NCBI GenBank assembly: GCA_029721435.1
Contig: CM056573.1
Coordinates: 71,800,001-71,864,000 of the forward strand
DNA from: Gymnothorax reevesii
Taxonomy: Eukaryota > Chordata > Actinopteri > Anguilliformes > Muraenidae
Direction of reading: 5' to 3'
DNA length: 64,000 bases
The notes beneath the pieces were generated by a model, which ran no database searches, was not told the origin of the DNA, and saw only the letters and a list, made by a program, of their open reading frames with translations. The translations under genes and the position numbers were made by a program. Numbering within the stretch: position 1 is the first letter of the stretch; every line of letters begins with the position of its first letter. Positions 1-6,505 of this stretch are shown in pieces.

Positions 1-2917
1 ATCCGACTCCGATTTTGAAACTGAATGCGATCGTGAGCCACACGGTAAAGGTATCACAGCTGCTGGGCAAACTAAGCCTTTGATGCCAGGAAGGTCACCA
101 AAACTGGATATTTATTCACGTCATAACGCTTAGGTTTCACAGCATAATTTCAAGTCCAAATACTTTGAAACATTTAAAATTAGCCACAATAGCCAACAAA
201 TTGAAGCTTTAAAGCTCTGACCTCTATACTATTTAATCAATGAAGAATCTTAGCAAAACACCATTTATTGTCCTCTGAATTCTGAAAGTACTTTGAAATG
301 CTTTCACTGAGGCAACACCTCACAGCTTAAAAGTATTACAAAGAGTGGTGCATTTTTGTCAATAAAGAGGATGCAGCCATATTTCCACGTCATCCATGCC
401 ATGATGAAGGGAGACGCAGTAGCGCAGTGGAGAGCATGGGCTTGACTTGGGATGGAAAGATTCTGTGTTCCAGTCCTTGCCTTAGCCTGTGCAAAGTGTT
501 CTCAGGCAAAACTCTTCACTTCCACACTGCCTCACTCTACCCAGGTGTACAAATGGGTCCCAGCAAAATTGTCAGGGAAACTTGACTGAGAGCAGTGGGA
601 GAACCCGAGTTGGACTAGTGTCCCATCGAGGGGGTTTAGCAATACTCCTATTTGCTTCATGTCACAGAAACCAGGGTTAAACACAGGCCTGGTGGGCCTC
701 CAGGCATGACCTCCACGCCTGGTTAGAAATAGTCTTTATTCCGTCTGAGCAGCTGCTCATTTTGAAAACAAGAAGGGCACTTGGTAGAGCTCATACCTCC
801 GCCAAGCCCACATGTAAGTATTATTGGTTCTGGATCCAGGAGAGTATCATCCAGACCAACAACAGCTGTGATTAGTTCCTCTTTTAGGGCAGATTCTATT
901 CAGTGCTGAAATTTTCTGAAAATCTGTTCATTACATAAGGACATACCGAATTGTTCCGAATATAAGACGATTCTGGATATGAGACTACTCCCCTTTCTCA
1001 AGTCATATTTTGGAAAAAATAGGGTTTTGATGACAAAATCTTGTTTTAGTCACTAAAGAATAATAATCATCGCAAAAATTTCTTTGAAAATACTGATAAA
1101 ACAAACTGAAAGAAAAACCAATATAAAAGATTGCAGGCTGTTGTTTTGCGCCATCTATTGTTGTGAACATGTATTGAGTATAGACTATAAAACGCACACA
1201 CAGGATGACTGTTATTGTTAGAAGCCTAGTCCACGGAAAATACGACGACCCCATTTCTCCGCTGTGACGTGTCTTTAATGGAACGGCGGAGGCGTCAAAG
1301 ATAAAACAGGGTCACTTGAGCAAAAAAAGAGGAAATAGTAAACATGCCCGATGGACGAGAGATGCTAATTTACTGAGATTCCGCAGAGAAGTCACTGTTA
1401 TGTCAAAGACGCAGAGTGCATCGTATGCCTGTTCCGTGGATATGTAAAAAGCACCGTTGCCATAAACATATCTCCCCAGCGGGCCACAGTACGAAGTAGA
1501 TTCCCAGTCCGTCGTGGAAACATATACTGGTGTACGTGCGATTAGGTAGTGATTGTTTTTAAATTTCATTTGATTTCATTTGACACACTCTTTTTACTTG
1601 AACAAAAGATTGACCGCGATTCCGTACCATGCTCTCTGTTAACGTTCTGACAAAATGTGGCAGCCCTCCATGCTTAGGGTCGGGCGTGTAAAGTCACCGA
1701 ACAGGCCTTGTGGTGACGTGTCTTAAATGGAACACTCGAGGCGTCATAAATCAGACCGGGTCACTTGAGCAGAAGAAAACAAAGGAGTAAACAAGCCCGA
1801 TGGATGAGAGGTTCGAATTCTCTTGGATTCTGCTGAGAAGTCGCTTTGACGTCAAAGAGCCAGAGTGCATCGAATGTTCATTTTGTTGCTATAACAACAG
1901 CACCCTTGCTATAAACAACTCTGCCCAGGGAGCCGACGGAAGAATGCTGATTCTCAGTCCGTGTCCAATGCTCATGGAAAGATGTCCAGGAGTACGTGCG
2001 ATTTGGCAGTGATTTTATTTTTATGAAATTAGATTTTAATTTACCCACTCTTTGTTTAAACAAAAAAAAAAAAAATGCGCGATTCAGTAGCATGCTTTCT
2101 GTTTACGTATTGACAAAATGTGCCTGCCCTCCACTTAGCCGTCGGGCTTGTCTTGTGACCAAACAGGCTCTGCTGTGACGTGACTTAAATGGATCAGCGG
2201 AGGTTTCAAATTCTCCGGCAGCTACAGGTCTCAAAAAAGTTGGGACACTTGTAAAAAGGGGCTTTAAAAGCATTGAATTTCTAAGAGAATCAGCTGAAAG
2301 AACATTTAGCAAGTAATTAAGTTAACTGTCATCTGCTGCGCAACATGATTACTTATAAAAGGGTTGTCATTGAGAGGCTGAGTTTCTCAGAAGTAAAGAT
2401 GGCCAGAAGCTCTCCCACCTGTGAAGGCTTGCATAAAAAAAAATGTTGAATACTTTAAAAACACTGCTCCTCGATGTTAAATTGCAAAGGCATTGAAGGT
2501 CTCATCATCTTCAGTACATGACATCATCAAAAGATTCAGAGTAACTGGAAAAATCTCTGCCTGTAAGGGACTAGGCCGAGACCTTTACTGGATGCCCTTT
2601 ATCTTTGGACCCTCAGATGCCACTGCATCACTCACCGGCATGATTCTTGGGATTCTGCAATAATAGAGAAAGAAAAAACATCACTGATTATACCTAGAAC
2701 TGCCACAAGGTCATTCTGACCTCCATTAGTCCCAGTGCAAAAGAATGTAAATGGACTATATAGGGGCTGACTATGGAGCTAGTCAGATTGGCAGCTCAAA
2801 GCACTTGACAGTAGCCTAATACCTCACGTATGCCCATTTATGCAACACATTCATACACTGACGGCTACGCAAGGCAGTCAACTGCATCTTGGTTGACTGC
2901 ATTTTGTTACTTTTAGA
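1..2917 (+). repeat. Unit 0 (left-truncated by window), type P
   Basis: Last 2,917 bases of a unit that would be 3,189 bp long, judged from the SINE-to-SINE spacing. It holds the 3' end of the 134-codon ORF (2-133), AATAAA at 361, the SINE (411-701), sub-repeats (1264-1712, 1713-2174, 2175-2210) and the Tc1 relic (2225-2663). Marker variants are CAAAAAAAGAGG near 1320, CATGCTCTCTG near 1629 and TTTACCCACTC near 2041. All three are shared only with the unit at 15651. Confidence 0.97.
2..133 (+). CDS. Partial copy of the 134-codon ORF (last 43 codons)
   Basis: Open in the same frame as the complete copies and ending at the same TAG. It begins inside the acidic serine/aspartate stretch at codon 92. 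The start lies outside the window. It has arginine at codon 131, like most copies. Confidence 0.2.
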   Translation, partial: SDSDFETECDREPHGKGITAAGQTKPLMPGRSPKLDIYSRHNA

Positions 2918-3322
2918 ATGGTGTGCAGGCGCATATATAAGCCAGTTGCTGTCATGACGTCAGAATCAATTTGTTCTCCCATTTTGCAGGTAGAAATTGT
3001 GATTGTCACAGAGCTGTTCTTCTATTCATTAAGTTTATTTAGTAAGCTGGTTAGGATACCAGAAAAAGAAATTAATCAGAGGAAATGGATGAATGTAAGT
3101 CAGGCTTTGGCAAAGCTTCAGGACATGAGCTCTTGTGAGTCAGATGGAGAAGAAATATCAGGGCTCAGTGATGCTTCTAGGTCTAGTGAATCCGACTCCG
3201 ATTTTGAAACTGAATGCGATCGTGAGCCACACGGTAAAGGTATCACAGCTGCTGGGCAAACTAAGCCTTTGATGCCAGGAAGGTCACCAAAACTGGATAT
3301 TTATTCACATCATAACGCTTAG
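2918..3322 (+). CDS. 134-codon ORF of unknown function, possible transposase N-terminus relic
   Basis: This is the longest ORF of the unit and it is intact in every copy with a visible start. Residues about 25-45 are hydrophobic (IVIVTELFFY then SLFSKLV); residues 71-103 are acidic and Ser-rich with the core SSESDSDFETECD; the C-terminal 30 residues are basic and low in hydrophobicity. I recognise no catalytic domain. The acidic SD-rich stretch loosely recalls the N-termini of piggyBac-family transposases, but this is a weak, composition-based impression. A TATATAA (2934) lies inside the ORF, so a transcript from it would miss the first ATG and could use M58 (3089) instead. An acceptor-like TTTTGCAG (ending 2989) and a donor-like GTAAGT (3095) would make 2990-3094 look like an exon. 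This copy alone has H131 and an AGC codon at S71. It may be a fortuitous ORF preserved by array homogenisation. Confidence 0.25.
   Translation: MVCRRIYKPVAVMTSESICSPILQVEIVIVTELFFYSLSLFSKLVRIPEKEINQRKWMNVSQALAKLQDMSSCESDGEEISGLSDASRSSESDSDFETECDREPHGKGITAAGQTKPLMPGRSPKLDIYSHHNA
2934..2962 (+). promoter_or_regulatory. TATA-like and CRE-like motifs at the ORF start (reference unit)
   Basis: TATATAA at 2934-2940 is followed by the palindromic CRE/ATF consensus TGACGTCA at 2955-2962. Both are present in all units I checked. In ordinary promoters the CRE lies upstream of the TATA box; here it lies downstream, so the arrangement is not canonical and promoter function is only a possibility. Confidence 0.3.
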
Positions 3323-3549
3323 GTTTCACAGCATAATTTCAAGTCCAAATACTTTGAAACATTTAAAATTAGCCACAATAGCCAACAAATTGAAGCTTTA
3401 AAGCTCTGACCTCTATACTATTTAATCAATGAAGAATCTTAGCAAAACACCATTTATTGTCCTCTGAATTCTGAAAGTACTTTGAAATGCTTTCACTGAG
3501 GCAACACCTCACAGCTTAAAAGTATTACAAAGAGTGGTGCATTTTTGTC
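3323..3549 (+). other. UTR-like gap between ORF and AATAAA (reference unit)
   Basis: AT-rich stretch after the ORF's TAG with no longer ORF and no element I recognise. It contains an AAGCTTTAAAGCT near-palindrome near 3393 and ends in a T-rich GCATTTTTGTC directly before AATAAA. It would be the 3' UTR if the ORF were transcribed. Confidence 0.4.
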
Positions 3550-3555
3550 AATAAA
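3550..3555 (+). terminator. AATAAA polyadenylation-like signal (reference unit)
   Basis: Perfect AATAAA, 228 bases after the ORF stop and just upstream of the SINE. The same motif sits at 361 in the first partial unit and at the matching place in the other units examined. There is no obvious GT-rich element close behind it, so function is uncertain. Confidence 0.35.
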
Positions 3556-3599
3556 GAGGATGCAGCCATATTTCCACGTCATCCATGTCATGATGAAGG

Positions 3600-3890
3600 G
3601 AGACGCAGTAGCGCAGTGGAGAGCATGGGCTTGACTTGGGATGGAAAGATTCTGTGTTCCAGTCCTTGCCTTAGCCTGTGCAAAGTGTTCTCAGGCAAAA
3701 CTCTTCACTTCCACACTGCCTCACTCTACCCAGGTGTACAAATGGGTCCCAGCAAAATTGTCAGGGAAACTTGACTGAGAGCAGTGGGAGAACCCGAGTT
3801 GGACTAGTGTCCCATCGAGGGGGTTTAGCAATACTCCTATTTGCTTCATGTCACAGAAACCAGGGTTAAACACAGGCCTGGTGGGCCTCC
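3600..3890 (+). mobile_element. tRNA-derived SINE with conserved central domain (reference unit)
   Basis: The head has a perfect Pol III A box, TAGCGCAGTGG (3609-3619), and a B box, TGTTCCAGTCC (3655-3665), matching the GGTTCGANTCC consensus at 9 of 11 places, with the two boxes 35 bases apart, as expected of a tRNA-derived promoter. The body (CTCTACCCAGGTGTACAAAT near 3723 to the GGCCTGGTGGGCCTCC end) resembles, from memory, a central domain shared by SINEs of many animal phyla (the MetaSINE type); this needs a search. SINEs borrow LINE enzymes to move. The short ORF lying inside it is not a gene. Copies sit at the same place in every unit; their positions are given in the unit entries. No target-site duplication was identified. 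Confidence 0.82.
3609..3665 (+). promoter_or_regulatory. Internal Pol III promoter (A box and B box) of the SINE
   Basis: A box TAGCGCAGTGG at 3609-3619 fits TRGCNNAGYNG; B box TGTTCCAGTCC at 3655-3665 departs from consensus at two places. Both look unchanged across the units. The first run of four T downstream on this strand is in CATTTTGAAA near 3948, so a Pol III transcript of about 350 bases is conceivable. Confidence 0.6.
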
Positions 3891-3959
3891 ATGCATGACC
3901 TCCACGCCTGGTTAGAAATAGTCTTTATTCCGTCTGAGCAGCTGCTCATTTTGAAAACA

Positions 3960-4130
3960 AGAAGGGCACTTGGTAGAGCTCATACCTCCGCCAAGCCCAC
4001 ATGTAAGTATTATTGGTTCTGGATCCAGGAGAGTATCATCCAGACCAACAACAGCTGTGATTAGTTCCTCTTTTAGGGCAGATTCTATTCAGTGCTGAAA
4101 TTTTCTTAAAATCTGTTCATTACATAAGGA
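3960..4130 (+). mobile_element. LINE RTE-like 3' fragment (reference unit)
   Basis: The stretch GAGCTCATACCTCCGCCAAG (near 3978) and the end GAAAATCTGTTCATTACATAA (in this unit TTAAAATCTGTTCATTAC near 4107) resemble the 3' ends of RTE-type LINEs as I remember them, in the same order and about the expected distance apart. No coding sequence remains. It follows the SINE body directly in the same orientation, so it could be a separate insertion or the LINE-derived tail of the SINE. In types C, D and E the end reads CATTACAGAAGG. Confidence 0.55.
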
Positions 4131-4452
4131 CATACCGAATTGTTCCGAATATAAGACGATTCTGGATATGTGACTACTCCCCTTTCTCAAGTCATATTTT
4201 GGAAAAAATAGGGTTTTGATGACAAAATCTTGTTTTAGTCACTAAAGAATAATAATCATCGCAAAAATTTCTTTGAAAATACTGATAAAACAAACTGAAA
4301 GAAAAACCAATATAAAAGATTGCAGGCTGTTGTTTTGCGCCATCTATTGTTGTGAACATGTATTGAGTATAGACTATAAAACGCACACACAGGATGACTG
4401 TTATTGTTAGAAGCCTAGTCCACGGAAAATACGACGACCCCATTTCTCCGCT
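4131..4452 (+). other. AT-rich segment of unknown origin (reference unit)
   Basis: No ORF of note. It begins with CGAATATAAGACGATTCTGG (near 4146) and ends with ATACGACGACCCC (near 4429), two same-orientation motifs that recall the ends of some DNA transposons, though I could not identify a family or inverted termini. It also contains TTGCGCCATCTATTG (near 4335) and several AT-rich runs. Confidence 0.4.
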
Positions 4453-4901
4453 GTGACGTGTCTTTAATGGAACGGCGGAGGCGTCAAAGATAAAACAGGG
4501 TCACTTGAGCAAAAAGAGAGGAAATAGTAAACATGCCCGATGGACGAGAGATGCTAATTTACTGAGATTCCGCAGAGAAGTCACTGTTTTGTCAAAGACG
4601 CAGAGTGCATCGTATGCCTGTTCCGTGGATATGTAAAAAGCACCGTTGCCATAAACATATCTCCCCAGCCGGCCACAGTACGAAGTAGATTCCCAGTCCG
4701 TCGTGGAAACATATACTGGTGTACGTGCGATTAGGTAGTGATTGTTTTTAAATTTCATTTGATTTCATTTGACACACTCTTTTTACTTGAACAAAAGATT
4801 GACCGCGATTCCGTACCATGCTTTCTGTTAACGTTCTGACAAAATGTGGCAGCCCTCCATGCTTAGGGTCGGGCGTGTAAAGTCACCGAACAGGCCTTGT
4901 G
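4453..4901 (+). repeat. Internal sub-repeat A (reference unit)
   Basis: This 449-bp segment opens with GTGACGTGTCTTTAATGGAA and is repeated in diverged form immediately downstream. Shared landmarks in order are the opening motif, GGGTCACTTGAGCA, a CCCGATGGA motif, GAGTGCATCG, GTGTACGTGCGATT, TTCTGTTAACG and ACAAAATGTG. It contains a tandem pair of the decamer ATTTCATTTG (4752-4771). No function is recognised; ORFs across it on either strand look fortuitous. Confidence 0.85.
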
Positions 4902-5359
4902 GTGACGTGTCTTAAATGGAACACTCGAGGCGTCATAAATCAGACCGGGTCACTTGAGCAGAAGAAAACAAAGGAGTAAACAAGCCCGATGGATGAGAGG
5001 TTCGAATTCTCTTGGATTCTGCTGAGAAGTCGCTTTGACGTCAAAGAGCCAGAGTGCATCGAATGTTCATTTTGTTGCTATAACAACAGCACCGTTGCTA
5101 TAAACAACTCTGCCCAGGGAGCCGACGGAAGAATGCTGATTCTCAGTCCGTGTCCAATGCTCATGGAAAGATGTCCAGGAGTACGTGCGATTTGGCAGTG
5201 ATTTTATTTTTATGAAATTAGATTTTAATTGACTCACTCTTTGTTTAAACAAAAAAAAAATGCGCGATTCAGTAGCATGCTTTCTGTTTACGTATTGACA
5301 AAATGTGCCTGCCCTCCACTTAGCCGTCGGGCTTGTCTTGTGACCAAACAGGCTCTGCT
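4902..5359 (+). repeat. Internal sub-repeat B (reference unit)
   Basis: Second copy of the about 450-bp sub-repeat, in the same order and orientation as A but clearly diverged. It has the 12-bp palindrome TTTGACGTCAAA (5034-5045) and a GCTATAAAC motif, which in A read TATGTCAAAG and GCCATAAAC. It also has an A-tract near 5250-5260 that varies in length among units. Confidence 0.85.
5034..5104 (+). promoter_or_regulatory. CRE palindrome followed by TATAAA in sub-repeat B
   Basis: TTTGACGTCAAA at 5034-5045 contains a full CRE (TGACGTCA), and TATAAA lies at 5099-5104, about 55 bases downstream. That order and spacing would suit a Pol II core promoter, but no transcript or ORF of substance is seen directly after it. 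The type C units alter the palindrome to GACGTCAAACAG at its edge without touching the core. Confidence 0.25.
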
Positions 5360-5395
5360 GTGACGTGACTTAAATGGATCAGCGGAGATTTCAAA
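5360..5395 (+). repeat. Truncated third sub-repeat C (reference unit)
   Basis: The opening about 36 bases of the sub-repeat occur a third time (GTGACGTGACTTAAATGGAT...). After that the similarity stops and the Tc1 relic begins 15 bases later. Most likely a longer third copy was replaced by, or lost beside, the transposon. Confidence 0.75.
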
Positions 5396-5409
5396 TTCTC
5401 CGGCAGCTA

Positions 5410-5848
5410 CAGGTCTCAAAAAAGTTGGGACACTTGTAAAAAGGGGCTTTAAAAGCATTGAATTTCTAAGAGAATCAGCTGAAAGAACATTTAGCAAGTA
5501 ATTAAGTTAACTGTCATCTGCTGCGCAACATGATTACTTATAAAAGGGTTGTCATTGAGAGGCTGAGTTTCTCAGAAGTAAAGATGGCCAGAAGCTCTCC
5601 CACCTGTGAAGGCTTGCATTAAAAAAAATGTTGAATACTTTAAAAACACTGCTCCTCGATGTTAAATTGCAAAGGCATTGAAGGTCTCATCATCTTCAGT
5701 ACATGACATCATCAAAAGATTCAGAGTAACTGGAAAAATCTCTGCCTGTAAGGGACTAGGCCGAGACCTTTACTGGATGCCCTTTATCTTTGGACCCTCA
5801 GATGCCACTGCATCACTCACGGGCATGATTCTTGGGATTCTGCAATAA
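5410..5848 (+). mobile_element. Tc1/mariner-like transposon relic, 5' part (reference unit)
   Basis: It begins with CAGGTCTCAAAAAAGTTGGG straight after a TA dinucleotide, the target of Tc1/mariner elements. The end resembles a terminal sequence I know from fish genomes. The 5' untranslated part with ACTTATAAAAGGG and AAGATGGCCAGAAG follows. From 5666 a reading frame of 60 codons encodes a transposase N-terminal helix-turn-helix remnant with SSSSVHDIIKRF and TGKIS, typical of the paired-like DNA-binding domain. Just before it a TAA (5663) stands where the family usually has CAA, and the frame ends at TAA 5846. The catalytic DDE region and 3' end are missing, so it is dead. Units of type B lack one base near its start. 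Confidence 0.82.
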
Positions 5849-5977
5849 TAGAGAAAGAAAAAACATCACTGATTATACCTAGAACTGCCACAAGGTCATT
5901 CTGACCTCCATTAGTCCCAGTGCAAAAGAATGTAAATGGACTATATAGGGGCTGACTAGAGCTAGTCAGATTGGCAG
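5849..5977 (+). other. Unassigned spacer with palindrome (reference unit)
   Basis: Short AT-rich spacer after the Tc1 relic with no ORF and no element recognised apart from the palindrome at 5952-5969. Confidence 0.4.
5952..5969 (+). repeat. Palindrome CTGACTAG-AG-CTAGTCAG
   Basis: Perfect 8-bp arms with a 2-base centre. Units without the 2-bp deletion read CTGACTATGGAGCTAGTCAG, with 7-bp arms and a 6-base loop (for example 2767-2786). The short form occurs in the units starting at 2918, 12467, 15651, 18840, 41148 and 57085. Confidence 0.85.
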
Positions 5978-6068
5978 CTCAAAGCACTTGACAGTAGCCT
6001 AATACCTCACGTATGCCCATTTATGCAACACATTCATACACTGACGGCTACGCAAGGCAGTCAACTGC
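5978..6068 (+). mobile_element. Fragment of a fish-type interspersed repeat (reference unit)
   Basis: CTCAAAGCACTTGACAGTA followed by CCCATTTATGCAACACATTC and ATACACTGACGGCTACGCAAG resembles, in order, an interspersed sequence I know to be very common in fish genomes (CAAAGCGCTTTACA ... CACATTCACACACTGATGG). I am not sure of its class. Clearly degraded and non-coding. Confidence 0.5.
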
Positions 6069-6083
6069 ATCTTGGTTGACTGC
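6057..6083 (+). repeat. Inverted repeat with 9-bp arms upstream of the ORF
   Basis: GCAGTCAAC (6057-6065) and GTTGACTGC (6075-6083) are perfect reverse complements around a 9-base loop, 17 bases before the next ORF's ATG. The same structure stands at 2874-2900 in the previous unit. Confidence 0.85.
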
Positions 6084-6100
6084 ATTTTGTTACTTTTAGA

Positions 6101-6505
6101 ATGGTGTGCAGGCGCATATATAAGCCAGTTGCTGTCATGACGTCAGAATCAATTTGTTCTCCCATTTTGCAGGTAGAAATTGTGATTGTCACAGAGCTGT
6201 TCTTCTATTCATTAAGTTTATTTAGTAAGCTGGTTAGGATACCAGAAAAAGAAATTAATCAGAGGAAATGGATGAATGTAAGTCAGGCTTTGGCAAAGCT
6301 TCAGGACATGAGTTCTTGTGAGTCAGATGGAGAAGAAATATCAGGGCTCAGTGATGCTTCTAGGTCTAGTGAATCCGACTCCGATTTTGAAACTGAATGC
6401 GATCGTGAGCCACACGGTAAAGGTATCACAGCTGCTGGGCAAACTAAGCCTTTGATGCCAGGAAGGTCACTAAAACTGGATATTTATTCACGTCATAACG
6501 CTTAG
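6101..6505 (+). CDS. 134-codon ORF, copy 2
   Basis: Same ORF with L38, E79, T115, L124 and R131. The leucine at 124 (CTA for CCA) is shared only with the copy at 15651 and helps trace a recombination event. Confidence 0.22.
   Translation: MVCRRIYKPVAVMTSESICSPILQVEIVIVTELFFYSLSLFSKLVRIPEKEINQRKWMNVSQALAKLQDMSSCESDGEEISGLSDASRSSESDSDFETECDREPHGKGITAAGQTKPLMPGRSLKLDIYSRHNA

Larger units (their letters stand above)
2918..6100 (+). repeat. Unit 1, first complete unit (reference copy)
   Basis: This 3,183-bp unit is used here for the detailed annotation of internal parts. It contains the ORF (2918-3322), SINE (3600-3890), RTE-like fragment (3960-4130), sub-repeats (4453-4901, 4902-5359, 5360-5395), Tc1 relic (5410-5848), palindrome (5952-5969) and inverted repeat (6057-6083). 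Private changes include the codon for H131, CCTCCATGCATG near 3886, TTTTGTCAAAG near 4586 and CCAGCCGGCC near 4666. Confidence 0.97.

Noticed and set aside
3678..3869. 63-codon ORF in every unit
   Set aside because: It lies entirely inside the tRNA-derived SINE, which is non-coding.
4335..4352. GCGCCATCTATTG motif as a possible CTCF site
   Set aside because: It only partly fits the CTCF core (GCGCCCCCTNGTGG on this strand) and lacks several of the key positions.
4192..4758. Minus-strand ORFs of 83 and 85 codons in every unit
   Set aside because: They cross AT-rich spacer and sub-repeat A, have no recognisable domain, low-complexity composition, and are copies of one chance frame multiplied by the array.
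4999..5012. GGTTCGAATTC, a near-perfect Pol III B box in sub-repeat B
   Set aside because: No A box stands at a workable distance and the motif is not kept in sub-repeat A, so a tRNA gene or second SINE is not supported.
4989..5201. 70-codon ORF in sub-repeat B
   Set aside because: Its counterpart in sub-repeat A is not open in the same way, and it shows no domain; treated as chance.
4453..5359. Sub-repeats A and B as a pair of LTRs
   Set aside because: They are directly adjacent, followed by part of a third copy, and lack TG...CA ends, a primer binding site and polypurine tract, so a tandem duplication fits better.
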